The notes: generated from the letters alone by a model not told the origin. A stretch of DNA of 34,838 nucleotides from an uncultured Acidobacteriota bacterium (GCA_903845115.1 CAIMWE010000304.1:1-34838), one strand, 5' to 3'. Shown: positions 21,908 to 30,330, numbered from the stretch's first letter. Numbers and translations: made by a program.

Positions 21908-22914
21908 CCCCCGACCTCGCTCATGTTCCGGCCGTGGAGCGGGAGCCGCGCCCTGTCCATCCCGACGAACATCGGGTGGCGCTGCTCCTTCACCTCGGCC
22001 GCGTGCCGGATCAGGGTGGAGAGCTCCTCGTCTGTCGCCCCGAGCCTCATCGGCCGGAGGAGGTCGACGTCGCTGTGCCCGAACAGACACCCCTTCAGGA
22101 ACCCGTCCTGCGTCAGGCGCATCCGGTTGCAGCTGTCGCAGAACCGGTCCGAGACCGGGGTGATGAACCCGATCGTCCCCCGGTGCTCGCCCCGGCCGGA
22201 GACGACGCGGAACTCGTCGGCCGGGCCGGCGACGGCGCTCTTCTGGACGGAGCTCAGGACGTACCCGTCGGCCTCGAGCCGTCCCCGGATCTCCTCCCAG
22301 CCGACCCAGTCGCTCTCGTTCCACTCGTTGTCGCCGAACGGCATGAACTCGATGAAGCGGACGTGGAGGTTCTTGTCGTAGGTCATGGCGGCCAGCGGCC
22401 GGACCTGATCGTCGTTGAAGCTCCGGATCACGACGGCGTTCAGCTTCACCGCCTCGAACGGGAGGGCGAGGGCGAGGTCGATGGCGTCCCGCACCGGCTG
22501 GAAGTGGTCTCGCCGCGCCATCTTCCGGAAGTGCTCCGCCTCCGCCGAGTCGAGCGAGATGTTCACCCGCGTCAGGCCGGCCGCGAGGAGCTCCCTGGCC
22601 ATCCTCGGGAAGAGGACGCCGTTCGTCGAGAGCGCGAGGCCGCCCGGGAAGCCGATGGCCGACAGGTCGGAGACGATCCCCGGCAGGTCCGGGCGCGTCG
22701 TCGGCTCACCGCCCGTCAGCCGGATCTTCTCGATCCCGAACGACCGGAGGAGCCGCGCCGATCGGGCGATCTCCTCGCGCGTCATCAGGTGCGGGAGCGG
22801 CCGGAACTTCTGGTCCTCCGCCATGCAGTAGACGCAGCGTAGGTTGCAGCGGTCCGTGACCGAGATCCGGACGTACGTGACGCGCCGCCCGTGACCGTCG
22901 ACGAGTTCCGCCAT
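21904..22914 (-). CDS. moaA: GTP 3',8-cyclase MoaA (radical SAM)
   Basis: First step of Mo-cofactor synthesis: radical SAM conversion of GTP to 3',8-cyclo-7,8-dihydro-GTP. The 336-aa protein has the N-terminal [4Fe-4S] motif CNLRCVYC, the SAM-binding LTGGEPTTRPD, and the second cluster CDSCNRMRLTQDGFLKGC. The terminal Gly-Gly (EVGG) needed for activity is present. ATG 22914 lies ten bases after moaC's stop. TAGACT, which includes that stop codon, sits seven bases before it, and no Shine-Dalgarno is evident. moaC next door performs the following step. Confidence 0.96.
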   Translation of the reverse strand: MAELVDGHGRRVTYVRISVTDRCNLRCVYCMAEDQKFRPLPHLMTREEIARSARLLRSFGIEKIRLTGGEPTTRPDLPGIVSDLSAIGFPGGLALSTNGVLFPRMARELLAAGLTRVNISLDSAEAEHFRKMARRDHFQPVRDAIDLALALPFEAVKLNAVVIRSFNDDQVRPLAAMTYDKNLHVRFIEFMPFGDNEWNESDWVGWEEIRGRLEADGYVLSSVQKSAVAGPADEFRVVSGRGEHRGTIGFITPVSDRFCDSCNRMRLTQDGFLKGCLFGHSDVDLLRPMRLGATDEELSTLIRHAAEVKEQRHPMFVGMDRARLPLHGRNMSEVGG

Positions 22915-22924
22915 CGCCCCGAGT

Positions 22925-23434
22925 CTACTTCCCTTCCCGTTGCTTTGAGATCCAATCTCCACTTTTCCCGCCGCTCTTGGCCAGGAGCTCCACCGGGCCG
23001 ATCACGATCCCCTTGTCGGCTCCCTTGCACATGTCGTACAGCGTCAGCGCCGCGGCCGACGCGGCCACCATCGCCTCCATCTCGTACCCGGTCTTCCCCG
23101 TCCCGCGGACGGTCGCCACGATCTCCACCGCCTTCCTTGCCGGGATCCGCACGAGCGAGAGGTCGACGGCGTCGAAGAGGAGGGGGTGGCAGAGCGGGAT
23201 CCAGTCGGCCGTCCGCTTGGCCGCCGAGATCCCCGCGATCCGGGCGACCGCCAGCGCGTCCCCCTTGGCGTTCTCCGACGCGTCCAGCGCGGCGAACGCC
23301 CGCGGCCCGAGGGTCACGACGGCGCGTGCCGTCGCCGACCGGGCCGTCCCCCCCTTCGAGGAGACGTCCACCATGCGGGCCGACCCGTCAGCGTCGAGAT
23401 GGGTGAGCGCCGCCGTCTTTCGTGAGCTCTTCAT
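22925..23434 (-). CDS. moaC: Cyclic pyranopterin monophosphate synthase MoaC
   Basis: Turns 3',8-cyclo-GTP into cyclic pyranopterin monophosphate. The 169-aa product has LTHLDADGSARMVDVSSK at the N-terminus, RTADWIPLCHPL and KTGYEMEAMVAAS with conserved active-site residues, and DMCKGADKGIVI near the end. ATG 23434 has an excellent GGAGGAC site and lies inside the 3' end of mobA, overlapping by 47 bases; ATG 23374 would trim conserved residues and lacks this support. Confidence 0.95.
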   Translation of the reverse strand: MKSSRKTAALTHLDADGSARMVDVSSKGGTARSATARAVVTLGPRAFAALDASENAKGDALAVARIAGISAAKRTADWIPLCHPLLFDAVDLSLVRIPARKAVEIVATVRGTGKTGYEMEAMVAASAAALTLYDMCKGADKGIVIGPVELLAKSGGKSGDWISKQREGK

Positions 23435-23996
23435 AGTCCTCCGGCCTGTTCACGTTGAGGAAGTTCTCGGGCCTGCCGCCGGGCATCCGGACCGTCTCCA
23501 CCTCCGGGATGATCACCCCGCCGAGGCGCGAGATCGGGCCCTTCATGGAGAACCGCTCCGCGAGGACAGCCTCCCGGAGGAGGGGGATGGCGCTGCGGCG
23601 CCAGACGGAGCAGAGCGTCTGCATCTCCCCCCCGACGACCGGCACGACGACCGCCGCCGGCACGGCCTCGGCGACCTCCAGAAGGGCCGCGAGGAACGAC
23701 TCGGGGCAGCGCGGGAGGTCGGCCGCGAGGACGAGGTTGAGGTCGTCGGGGCTCCACGAGAGCGCCGCCAGCACTCCGAAGATCGGCGCGCCCGTCTCTG
23801 CCGCGTCTTCCACGAAGCGGTAGCCGGAATCGGGGAACGGGTGAGCCCCCTTCCCGACAAGAGCCGCCCGCCCGCAGACGAGCGAGAGCTTCTCGGCCTG
23901 GTGCAGGGCCATCGGCTTCCCCTGGTAGAGGAGGCGCGTCTTGTCCTCCCCCATGCGCCGCGAGGTTCCCCCGACCAGCACGAATCCGAACGCCAC
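23388..23996 (-). CDS. mobA: MobA-type molybdenum cofactor guanylyltransferase
   Basis: Transfers GMP (or a related nucleotide) to Mo-molybdopterin to make the dinucleotide cofactor. The 202-aa protein shows the nucleotidyltransferase signature VLVGGTSRRMGEDKTRLLYQGKP, the LVLAADLPRCPESFL acidic motif (Ala-Asp-x-Pro) and the C-terminal FLNVNRPEDYEEL. GTG 23996 is the start, with TAGCAT six bases upstream and no Shine-Dalgarno. It heads the cofactor operon mobA-moaC-moaA-moaB; its last 47 bases overlap moaC. Confidence 0.9.
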   Translation of the reverse strand: MAFGFVLVGGTSRRMGEDKTRLLYQGKPMALHQAEKLSLVCGRAALVGKGAHPFPDSGYRFVEDAAETGAPIFGVLAALSWSPDDLNLVLAADLPRCPESFLAALLEVAEAVPAAVVVPVVGGEMQTLCSVWRRSAIPLLREAVLAERFSMKGPISRLGGVIIPEVETVRMPGGRPENFLNVNRPEDYEELTKDGGAHPSRR

Positions 23997-24002
23997 GCCC
24001 CC

Positions 24003-24008
24003 ATGCTA
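24003..24008 (-). promoter_or_regulatory. Possible -10 (TAGCAT) of a leaderless mobA operon transcript
   Basis: Minus-strand TAGCAT ends six bases before the mobA GTG; the intervening bases are G/C only and offer no Shine-Dalgarno. This lies in a 63-bp divergent gap, with a mirror-image arrangement for the plus-strand gene. Confidence 0.42.
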
Positions 24009-24046
24009 GCCCGAATCGCCCAGGGCGCCCTTCCGTAGCCTGGCGC

Positions 24047-24052
24047 TACGAT
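24047..24052 (+). promoter_or_regulatory. Possible -10 (TACGAT) of a leaderless glycosyltransferase transcript
   Basis: Plus-strand TACGAT, then seven C-rich bases, then GTG 24060. No Shine-Dalgarno is present. Confidence 0.4.
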
Positions 24053-24059
24053 CACCCCC

Positions 24060-24752
24060 GTGATCAGCGTCGTCGTGCCGGTCCGGGGGGAAGGTCCTCC
24101 GGAGCCGGAGGTTCTCGCCCCTCTCGCTGAGCCGGGCGTGAGCGGCCTCGTGGTGGCCGCCGACCCGGCGGCCGCCGAGCCCGCCCTCGAGGGGTGGCGC
24201 CGGGCCGGGGCCTCGGTCGTCCGCTCGGACCGGCCCCGCGGCGCCCGGCTGAACGGAGCCGCTGCCTCCTCGAGCGGAGAGGTCCTCCTCTTCCTCCACG
24301 CGGACACCCGCCTTCCGAAGGGCTGGGCGGCGGCCGTCCGGGAGGCCGTCCAAGCCGGAGCGGCCGGAGGCGCCTTCCGCCTGGCGTTCTCGGGCGGCGG
24401 CCCGCTCCTGGCCTTCGTGGCCGGAGCGGCCAACCTCCGGACCTCCGTCACCCGCGTCCCCTACGGCGACCAGGCCCCCTTCGTGAGGCGGGACCTCTTC
24501 GAGAAGCTCGGCGGCTTCGCCCCCTGGCCCCTCCTGGAGGACGTCGACTTCGGCCGGCGGCTCAGGAGCCAAGGCCCGATCGCAATCCTGACGCCCTCCG
24601 TGCTCACCTCCCCCCGCCGGTATCTGTCGCGGGGCATCGCGAGGAACGTCGCGAAGAACTGGTCGATCCTCCTCCGCTGGCACCTCGGCGCCTCGCCCTT
24701 CGACCTGGCCGAGGAATATCGGGGAAGAAACGAGCCGGATCGATCGCGATAG
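24060..24752 (+). CDS. TIGR04283-type family 2 glycosyltransferase
   Basis: A 230-aa cytosolic GT-A enzyme. It starts ISVVVPVRGEG, contains RPRGARLNGAAASSSGEVLLFLHADTRLP (the H-A-D-T metal motif), VPYGDQAPFVRRDLF and WPLLEDVDFGRRLR, then a C-terminal basic segment. This pattern matches the small TIGR04283 family, often found beside radical-SAM/selenodomain genes and named in databases as arsenosugar-linked. No arsS, arsM or partner TIGR04282 gene is in the window, so the substrate is open. GTG 24060 is the only start near the family N-terminus. It converges on ribBA. Confidence 0.87.
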   Translation: MISVVVPVRGEGPPEPEVLAPLAEPGVSGLVVAADPAAAEPALEGWRRAGASVVRSDRPRGARLNGAAASSSGEVLLFLHADTRLPKGWAAAVREAVQAGAAGGAFRLAFSGGGPLLAFVAGAANLRTSVTRVPYGDQAPFVRRDLFEKLGGFAPWPLLEDVDFGRRLRSQGPIAILTPSVLTSPRRYLSRGIARNVAKNWSILLRWHLGASPFDLAEEYRGRNEPDRSR

Positions 24753-24881
24753 CCGAGGAATCCCCGGCCGATCCCGGTCCCCGCTCCGCGACTTCTCCCG
24801 GACGCGGAGGGGGCCCGGGGGAACCCGGTCCGGGTTCCCCCGGAACATGTTGTGCGACCCCGGGGGATCATTTGTTGAAGC
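24753..24881. other. Convergent intergenic region rich in hairpins
   Basis: 129 bp between two convergent genes. It contains the GC hairpin at 24817-24841, a small palindrome AACATGTT (24844-24851) and the start of the long hairpin described separately. No open frame of interest is seen; it most likely serves as a two-way transcription end. Confidence 0.6.
24817..24841. terminator. GC-rich hairpin, probable bidirectional terminator element
   Basis: GGGGGAACCCGG pairs exactly with CCGGGTTCCCCC, separated by one base, so the folded form would have about 10-11 pairs and a short loop. It lies between convergent genes. No T-run follows on either strand, so it is not a canonical intrinsic terminator. 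Confidence 0.55.
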
Positions 24882-24903
24882 TCAAACGAGCTTCAACAAA
24901 TGA
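24868..24903. terminator. Perfect 16-bp hairpin spanning the ribBA stop codon
   Basis: TCATTTGTTGAAGCTC, loop AAAC, then the exact complement. Unlike its GC-rich setting, the stem is about 38% GC. The right arm encodes the last ribBA residues (HLLKL), and the TGA stop lies across the loop edge. On the plus strand the stem is followed after CCC by TTTT, on the minus strand by CCCCC. It may stop transcription from either side or protect the ribBA 3' end; function is inferred from structure only. Confidence 0.6.
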
Positions 24904-26084
24904 CCCATTTTCGCCTTCTTCGTCGCCAGGTACTCCCGCGTACCGTCGGTCGGCGGGATCTCGATCGGGACCCGCTCGACGATCTCCAGGCCGAAGCCGT
25001 CCAGCGCGACGTACTTCGACGGGTTGTTGGTCATCAGCCGCATCTTCTTCACGCCCAGGTCGCGCAGGATCTGACAGCCGATGCCGTAGTCGCGCACGTC
25101 CGGGGCGAAGCCGAGCTTCTCGTTCGCGGTGACCGTGTCGAGCCCTTGCTCCTGCAGCTCGTAGGCCCGGAGCTTGTTGAATAGCCCGATGCCCCTCCCC
25201 TCCTGCAGGAGGTAGAGCAGGACGCCGCGGCCCTCGGCCGCGATCATTTCCAGTGACTTCTCCAGCTGCGCGCCGCAGTCGCACCGCGCCGACCCGAACA
25301 CGTCGCCCGTCAGGCAGGCCGAGTGGACCCGCACGAGGACCGGGACGTCGGTCTCGAGGTCCCCCTTCACGAGGGCCAGGTGCTCCTCGTTCGTCGCCTC
25401 GGAACGGTACGCCACGGCCCGGAAGTCGCCGAAGCGGGTCGGGAGCTGCGGCGCCGCCACCCGGTGGACCAGGCGCTCGTTCCGCATCCGGTACCGGATG
25501 ATGTCCGCCACCGAGACGATCCCGATGCCGTGGAGCTCCGAGACCTTCAGCAGGTCGGGAACCCGCGCCATCGTGCCGTCCGCGTTCAGGATCTCGCAGA
25601 TCACGGCCGCCGGCGTCAGGCCTGCGATCCGGGCGAGGTCGATGGAGGCCTCGGTCTGCCCCGCCCGCTTCAGGACCCCGCCCTTCTTCGCCCGGAGCGG
25701 GAAGATGTGCCCCGGCCGGAGGAGGTCCTGGGGCTTCGACTTCTGGTCGGCGAGGACCTTGACCGTGGCCGCCCGGTCCGCGGTGGAGATGCCGGTCGTG
25801 GTCTTGCCGCGGGCCTCGACGGAGACCGTGAACGCCGTGCCGTGGTTCGACGTGTTCTGCTCGACCATGGGCGGCAGGTCGAGCTCGTCGCAACGCTCCT
25901 CGGTGAGCGGGACGCAGATGAGGCCCCGCCCTTCGCGGGCCATGAAGTTCACCGCCTCGGAAGTGACGTGCTCGGCTGCGAGGCAGAGGTCCCCTTCGTT
26001 CTCGCGGTCCTCGTCGTCGACGATGATCACGAACTTCCCCTGCCGGTAGTGGACCGCGGCTTCGGCGACTTTGATGAATCCCAC
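24882..26084 (-). CDS. ribBA: Bifunctional RibBA: DHBP synthase / GTP cyclohydrolase II
   Basis: Two entry steps of riboflavin synthesis in one 400-aa protein. The N-terminal RibB half has [14 protein letters not shown] with the acidic metal-binding loop, and [25 protein letters not shown]. The C-terminal RibA half has [20 protein letters not shown] with the three Zn-binding Cys, [20 protein letters not shown] and [31 protein letters not shown] 26084 follows AGGAG at good spacing. TACAAT (26132-26137, minus strand) in the upstream gap could be its -10. No riboflavin partner genes are near and no FMN riboswitch fits in the 62-bp leader space. Confidence 0.96.
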   Translation of the reverse strand: MGFIKVAEAAVHYRQGKFVIIVDDEDRENEGDLCLAAEHVTSEAVNFMAREGRGLICVPLTEERCDELDLPPMVEQNTSNHGTAFTVSVEARGKTTTGISTADRAATVKVLADQKSKPQDLLRPGHIFPLRAKKGGVLKRAGQTEASIDLARIAGLTPAAVICEILNADGTMARVPDLLKVSELHGIGIVSVADIIRYRMRNERLVHRVAAPQLPTRFGDFRAVAYRSEATNEEHLALVKGDLETDVPVLVRVHSACLTGDVFGSARCDCGAQLEKSLEMIAAEGRGVLLYLLQEGRGIGLFNKLRAYELQEQGLDTVTANEKLGFAPDVRDYGIGCQILRDLGVKKMRLMTNNPSKYVALDGFGLEIVERVPIEIPPTDGTREYLATKKAKMGHLLKLV

Positions 26085-26131
26085 CTGGAAATCTCCTGGC
26101 GGCCCGAGCGCTGGAGCCCGGCCCCGCCCGG

Positions 26132-26137
26132 ATTGTA
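26132..26137 (-). promoter_or_regulatory. Possible -10 (TACAAT) for ribBA
   Basis: Minus-strand TACAAT 47 bases before the ribBA GTG, in the 62-bp gap after the upstream gene. With the AGGAG site this gives a normal leadered mRNA. The -35 is not clear. Confidence 0.35.
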
Positions 26138-26146
26138 GCGGGTCGG

Positions 26147-27502
26147 CTATTCCTCTGCGGCCGCCTCGGAGGCCGGCGGCCGCGGCCCCCTCAGGGGCAC
26201 TCCGCTCAGGACCGACCGCTTCCCCACCTCCCGCACGAGGGTGCGCAGGAAGACCTCGAACTGGTGAGCGGCGGGAAGGAAGGCGCGGGGCGACCGCTCC
26301 CGGCTGAACCCGGCCTGGAAGCGCTCGAACAGCGACCAGTCCTTGAACATGAGGTGGCGCATCGTCCCGCGGCGGAAGGCGTCGAGCCCGCCCACGAGCA
26401 CCTCGAGGGCCTTCTTGTCCGGCGCCTTCTGGAACGACGCCGTCGCGACGACGAGGGCCCAGAGGTCGTCCCGCAGGTTGACGCTCTGCTCCAGGCGGGT
26501 CCGGAAGTCGGGGAAGAGAGTCCGGCCGTCCACCTCGGACGAGAAGGTCCCGGCGAGCGCGATGATGTTCTGCTGGAAGAGGTCCCGGAGGATCCCGCAC
26601 GCGTTCTCCAGCCGGCCGAAGACGAGCTTGGGGTCCTTCATCAGCGCGACGTCCACCAGCTCGAGCTCCATGACCTTCTTCACCTCCATCTCGGTCGAGA
26701 AGGCGAGGCGGTCGAGGTTGTCGTAGAGCGTGGTGCCCTGCGGGAAGCGCGCGAGGAGCCGCCGCTTGACGAACCGGCAGAGGTTCCCGGCTTCCGCCTG
26801 GACGAGCGAGAAGACCAGAAGGGACCTCTTCGCCGTGACGGGCGACGCGATCACCTCCCGGATCATCTCCGTGTACCGGAGCCCTTTGAAGAGCTCGACG
26901 AAGAGCGCGGCCAGCGCGGTCTTCTGCGCCGCGTCGGGGACGCCCTGGAGGACCCGCGACAGCGACTGCTTCGACGCGCGGTCGAGCACCGGACGGAGGT
27001 TCTCGCGAAAGAGGACGCCCAGGTTCCGGTCGGAGCGGAGGGTCCCCACCAGGATGCGGCCGACCGACAGGTAGGTCTGGAGCGGGAGGAACGGACCCCG
27101 CGACATCTCGTCGAGGACCTTCGAGAAGTCGTCGAACTTCTCGACCACTCCGGCCAGCTCGGCTTCTGCCGAACCCTTCCGGCGCGGGGAGTCGAGGTCC
27201 GTGGTGCCGCGAGAGACCTGGCTGTCGAGGTAGAGGAGGAAGGAGGAGAGGTCCTCCTTCCCTTCCCCGAGCAGGTGCGTGGTCAGGAGCGCGAGGTGGC
27301 CGATCCCGTGCTTCACCACGGCCACTTCCTCGACGTAGTTCTTCAGCGAAGCGTGGCTCCGCTCGAAGGCCGAGAGCGGAAGGCAATCGAGGTCGAAGAA
27401 GCGCTCGATCCCCTTGAGCCACATCTCCATCTCGAACAGGTAGTCGTACTTGACCCTGCTCGAGAACAGGGCGGACGTCTCGAGGACGGTGAAGCGCGGC
27501 AT
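26147..27502 (-). CDS. Unknown 451-aa helical cytosolic protein
   Basis: I do not recognise a family. The protein is predicted by eye to be mostly alpha-helical, with no signal peptide, membrane segment, Walker motif or Cys/His cluster. It opens MPRFTVLETSALFSSRVKYDYLFEMEMWLKGIERFF and ends in a Pro/Ala/Glu-rich tail. Amphipathic heptad-like stretches recur (for example LVQAEAGNLCRFVKRRLLARF and VMELELVDVALM). ATG 27502 is preceded by GGAGAG. It sits 23 bp after tamA in the nadK-tamB-tamA order and 62 bp before ribBA, so it may be co-expressed with the envelope genes. Confidence 0.8.
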   Translation of the reverse strand: MPRFTVLETSALFSSRVKYDYLFEMEMWLKGIERFFDLDCLPLSAFERSHASLKNYVEEVAVVKHGIGHLALLTTHLLGEGKEDLSSFLLYLDSQVSRGTTDLDSPRRKGSAEAELAGVVEKFDDFSKVLDEMSRGPFLPLQTYLSVGRILVGTLRSDRNLGVLFRENLRPVLDRASKQSLSRVLQGVPDAAQKTALAALFVELFKGLRYTEMIREVIASPVTAKRSLLVFSLVQAEAGNLCRFVKRRLLARFPQGTTLYDNLDRLAFSTEMEVKKVMELELVDVALMKDPKLVFGRLENACGILRDLFQQNIIALAGTFSSEVDGRTLFPDFRTRLEQSVNLRDDLWALVVATASFQKAPDKKALEVLVGGLDAFRRGTMRHLMFKDWSLFERFQAGFSRERSPRAFLPAAHQFEVFLRTLVREVGKRSVLSGVPLRGPRPPASEAAAEE

Positions 27503-27525
27503 CCGCTCTCCAGTCTACTTCTGAT

Positions 27526-30330
27526 CTAGAAGGGATAGCCGATGCTGAAGTTGAACGCGCCGGGGTCCTCTCCCGGCTTCCTGTCGAGCTTCAGCCCGTA
27601 CTCCAGGCGGAGGGGCCCCACGGGAGTCATGAACGAGAGCCCCAGCCCCGTTCCGTACCGGATCTGGTCCGCCCGGACGTAGCTCGGGCCCGCCCAGACG
27701 TTCCCCGTGTCGAAGAGGACCGTCAGCCCGAGGTCTCCGAAGATCGGGATCCGCCACTCCAGGTTCCCCAGGAGGAGCGCGTTTCCTCCTATCCCCGAGC
27801 CGTTGATGAGCGTCTGTCCCTCGATCCCCAGGTTGTCGAGGGGAAAGGCCCGGAAGGTCGTCCGGCCGCCCGCGAAGAACCTCTCCACGATGGGGACGTC
27901 GATGTTCGGCAGGCAGGGGGGGTTCGCGACCGGGTCGCACGCGTTGAACGACGCGATCGCCCCCGCCCGGAGCGACACGGCGATGACCGTCTTTCCCACG
28001 GGGAAGAAGCGCGCGGCCTGCGCGGCGGCTTTCAGGAACTTCGCATCCGCCTGGAAGAGCGAGAACGCCCACTTCACGTCCCCCAGGAGGAACCAGCCGG
28101 TGCGGGGCGCCGCCGGGTCGTCTCGCGTGTCGCGGATCACCGCCGTGGAGAAAGAGGAGATCCTGATGGGCTGGTCCTGGCGGTCGATGCCGCCGATGAT
28201 CGACGGGTCGGCCGCCGTCGGCGTCACGATCTCGTACTGGTACCGGAACGTCGCCTTCGTTTTCTCGGCGAGCTTCTTCTCGACCTCCAGGAACGTGCCG
28301 ACCCGGTAGACGCTGTAGGTCGGGAAGACCTGGTTGGCCGAGTAGATCGTGAAGGCACCCGGGCCGAACGTCTCGAAGATCGACCGCTTCCGGGCGGCGA
28401 ACAGGACGCGGTTCTCGATGGCCGAGTAGCGGGCCTCGAAGCTGGTCGTGATCGCGCCCCCGAAGAGGTTGTAGTACGACACGCCAAGGGAGAGACGCGG
28501 GTTGATCCGGTGGGCGACGCCCGGGTCGTACTCGGCGCCGAGGCCGTAGAGGATGCTCCACGGTTTCGTCTCCGAGACGGTCAGGAGGAGCGGGATCTTG
28601 TCCGACCCCGGCGTCGCCGGGAGCGACGCCATGTCGATCCGCTGGAAGATCCCGAGGCGGGCGAGCCGCTGCTCGGTCTCGGCGACCTTCGCGTACGACA
28701 GGGGATCCCCCTCCCGGTAGGTGAACTCGCGCTCGATCTCGGCGATCCGGGTCACCCGGTTGCCCCGGACGATCGTCTTGCCGACCTTCAGCTCGTCGCC
28801 CTCGAAGAGGGTGTACTTCACGGCGACGCGGCTCGGCTCGGCCGCGGTCCCCTCGAGCGGGGTCGCGACCGCGTCCACCCGGGAGAGGGCGAGCCCGCGG
28901 CCCGCGAGGAGGGACTGGATCGAGGCCACGTCCGAGTCGACGTCCGACGGCCGGAACGGCTTTCCGGTACGGACGACCAGAAGGCTCTCCACGTCCCGGA
29001 CCGGAGTCGACACCGCTCCCTCCACGATCCGGTCCCCGACGACCGTCCGCGGCCCCTCCTCGACCGGGAAGGTGACGACGAGCGTGAACGGACTGCGCCC
29101 TTCCGAGACCACCGGCTCCCCGGCCTTGACCGTCGTGTAGCCGCGGGACCTGTAGAGCGACTCGATCAACCCCCGGTCGGCGGCGAGGACCGAGTCGACG
29201 ACCCGCCCGGTCGTCGTGATTCCCCTGGGGTCCGTCCCCAGGAGCGGGAGGATCTCGCCCGAGGGGATCGCGGCGTTCCCTTCGACGCGAACGGCCGACA
29301 CCGCGTACCGGTCGCCCGTCCGGACGCGGAACGAGACGACCTCCTCCCCCGGGGACGGCCGGAACGCGACGACCACCTCGGCGTGGGCCCACCCCTTCTC
29401 CTGGTACTCCTGCTTCAGGACGCTCGCGAACTTCCGGATCGACTCCTCGTCCGGCGGGGACCCCTTCGCCCACGGCGCTCGCGGGTCCTTCCGGAGGTCA
29501 CCCTCCTTCGCCCCCTCGACTTCCAGGACCAGCCGGGGCCCGACGAAGACCGCGTACGTCGGCGTCGCAGTGCGCGTGCGGGCGTCGTAGGTCTCTTCCT
29601 CGAAGCGGACCTCGGCGCGGGCGAATCCCTTCGACCGCAGGAAGGACGCGTAGCTCTCGGCGGCGCGCCGGGCCGCCTGCTGGCGGTAGGGTTTCCCCGG
29701 CTTCAGGCGGGCAGCCGTTACCAGGTCGGCCGCCGCGAACGGCGCCAGCTCCCCGTGGAGCTGCGGCGGCCCCGTTCTCGCCTCGGGCCCGACCTCGAGG
29801 GTGAAGGTCACGTCCACCGAGCTGCCGTCCGCGGCGAGATCGGCGGCAGTCCGTACCTGCGCCTCGAAGAAGCCGCGCTCGCGCAGGAATCGCCCGGCCG
29901 CCAGCTCGGCGGCCCTGCCGCGATCGGAATTCCAGAAATCGCCCCGGGCGAGCCCGATCGCGTCCTTGAGCGAGGACTTCGACGGCACGCCGGAACCCAC
30001 GACGAGAAGGGACCGGATCCGGGGCGCGGCCGAATAGCCGATGACGACGACGGTGCCCGGCTCGCCCTTCCCCACCTCGACCCAGAGGTCCGAGAACCAC
30101 TGCGTGGCGAAGAGGTTCCGGAGAGACTCGCGGACGGCCGAATCGGTCAGGAACCCGCCTTTCCTGAGCGTGACGATGCGGGCGGCGTAGCTCTCGTCGA
30201 TGGGTGCGTCGCCCCGGAACGACAGGGAGGCGATCGGCGTTCCGTACCAGGCGCTCCGCGATGGCCGGTCCGCGGCCGCGGGGCGGGCGAAGGCGCACGC
30301 GAGGAGCGCCGCGAGGAGCGCCCTCTTCAC
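27526..30330 (-). CDS. Omp85-family outer-membrane assembly protein (TamA/BamA-like)
   Basis: 934 aa, exported by a signal peptide (RALLAALLACAFARPAAAD). About residues 25-585 are a series of POTRA repeats (for example LVLEVEGAKEGDL, VSAVRVEGNAAIPSGEIL and KVGKTIVRGNRVTRIAEIEREF). The beta barrel starts near 590 and contains the Omp85 DTRDDPAAPRTGW motif, an FRAF lid-lock (equivalent of V-R-G-[FY]) near 826, and a terminal Phe (SIGYPF) as the BAM recognition signal. It is longer than E. coli TamA (577) and BamA (810), implying extra POTRA domains. GTG 30330 overlaps tamB by GTGA, so TamA is the better functional label. It would work with TamB in lipid transport or outer-membrane protein insertion. 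Confidence 0.9.
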   Translation of the reverse strand: MKRALLAALLACAFARPAAADRPSRSAWYGTPIASLSFRGDAPIDESYAARIVTLRKGGFLTDSAVRESLRNLFATQWFSDLWVEVGKGEPGTVVVIGYSAAPRIRSLLVVGSGVPSKSSLKDAIGLARGDFWNSDRGRAAELAAGRFLRERGFFEAQVRTAADLAADGSSVDVTFTLEVGPEARTGPPQLHGELAPFAAADLVTAARLKPGKPYRQQAARRAAESYASFLRSKGFARAEVRFEEETYDARTRTATPTYAVFVGPRLVLEVEGAKEGDLRKDPRAPWAKGSPPDEESIRKFASVLKQEYQEKGWAHAEVVVAFRPSPGEEVVSFRVRTGDRYAVSAVRVEGNAAIPSGEILPLLGTDPRGITTTGRVVDSVLAADRGLIESLYRSRGYTTVKAGEPVVSEGRSPFTLVVTFPVEEGPRTVVGDRIVEGAVSTPVRDVESLLVVRTGKPFRPSDVDSDVASIQSLLAGRGLALSRVDAVATPLEGTAAEPSRVAVKYTLFEGDELKVGKTIVRGNRVTRIAEIEREFTYREGDPLSYAKVAETEQRLARLGIFQRIDMASLPATPGSDKIPLLLTVSETKPWSILYGLGAEYDPGVAHRINPRLSLGVSYYNLFGGAITTSFEARYSAIENRVLFAARKRSIFETFGPGAFTIYSANQVFPTYSVYRVGTFLEVEKKLAEKTKATFRYQYEIVTPTAADPSIIGGIDRQDQPIRISSFSTAVIRDTRDDPAAPRTGWFLLGDVKWAFSLFQADAKFLKAAAQAARFFPVGKTVIAVSLRAGAIASFNACDPVANPPCLPNIDVPIVERFFAGGRTTFRAFPLDNLGIEGQTLINGSGIGGNALLLGNLEWRIPIFGDLGLTVLFDTGNVWAGPSYVRADQIRYGTGLGLSFMTPVGPLRLEYGLKLDRKPGEDPGAFNFSIGYPF

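Noticed and set aside
26085-26146. FMN riboswitch before ribBA
   Set aside because: Only 62 bp are available and none of the conserved RFN helices are recognisable.
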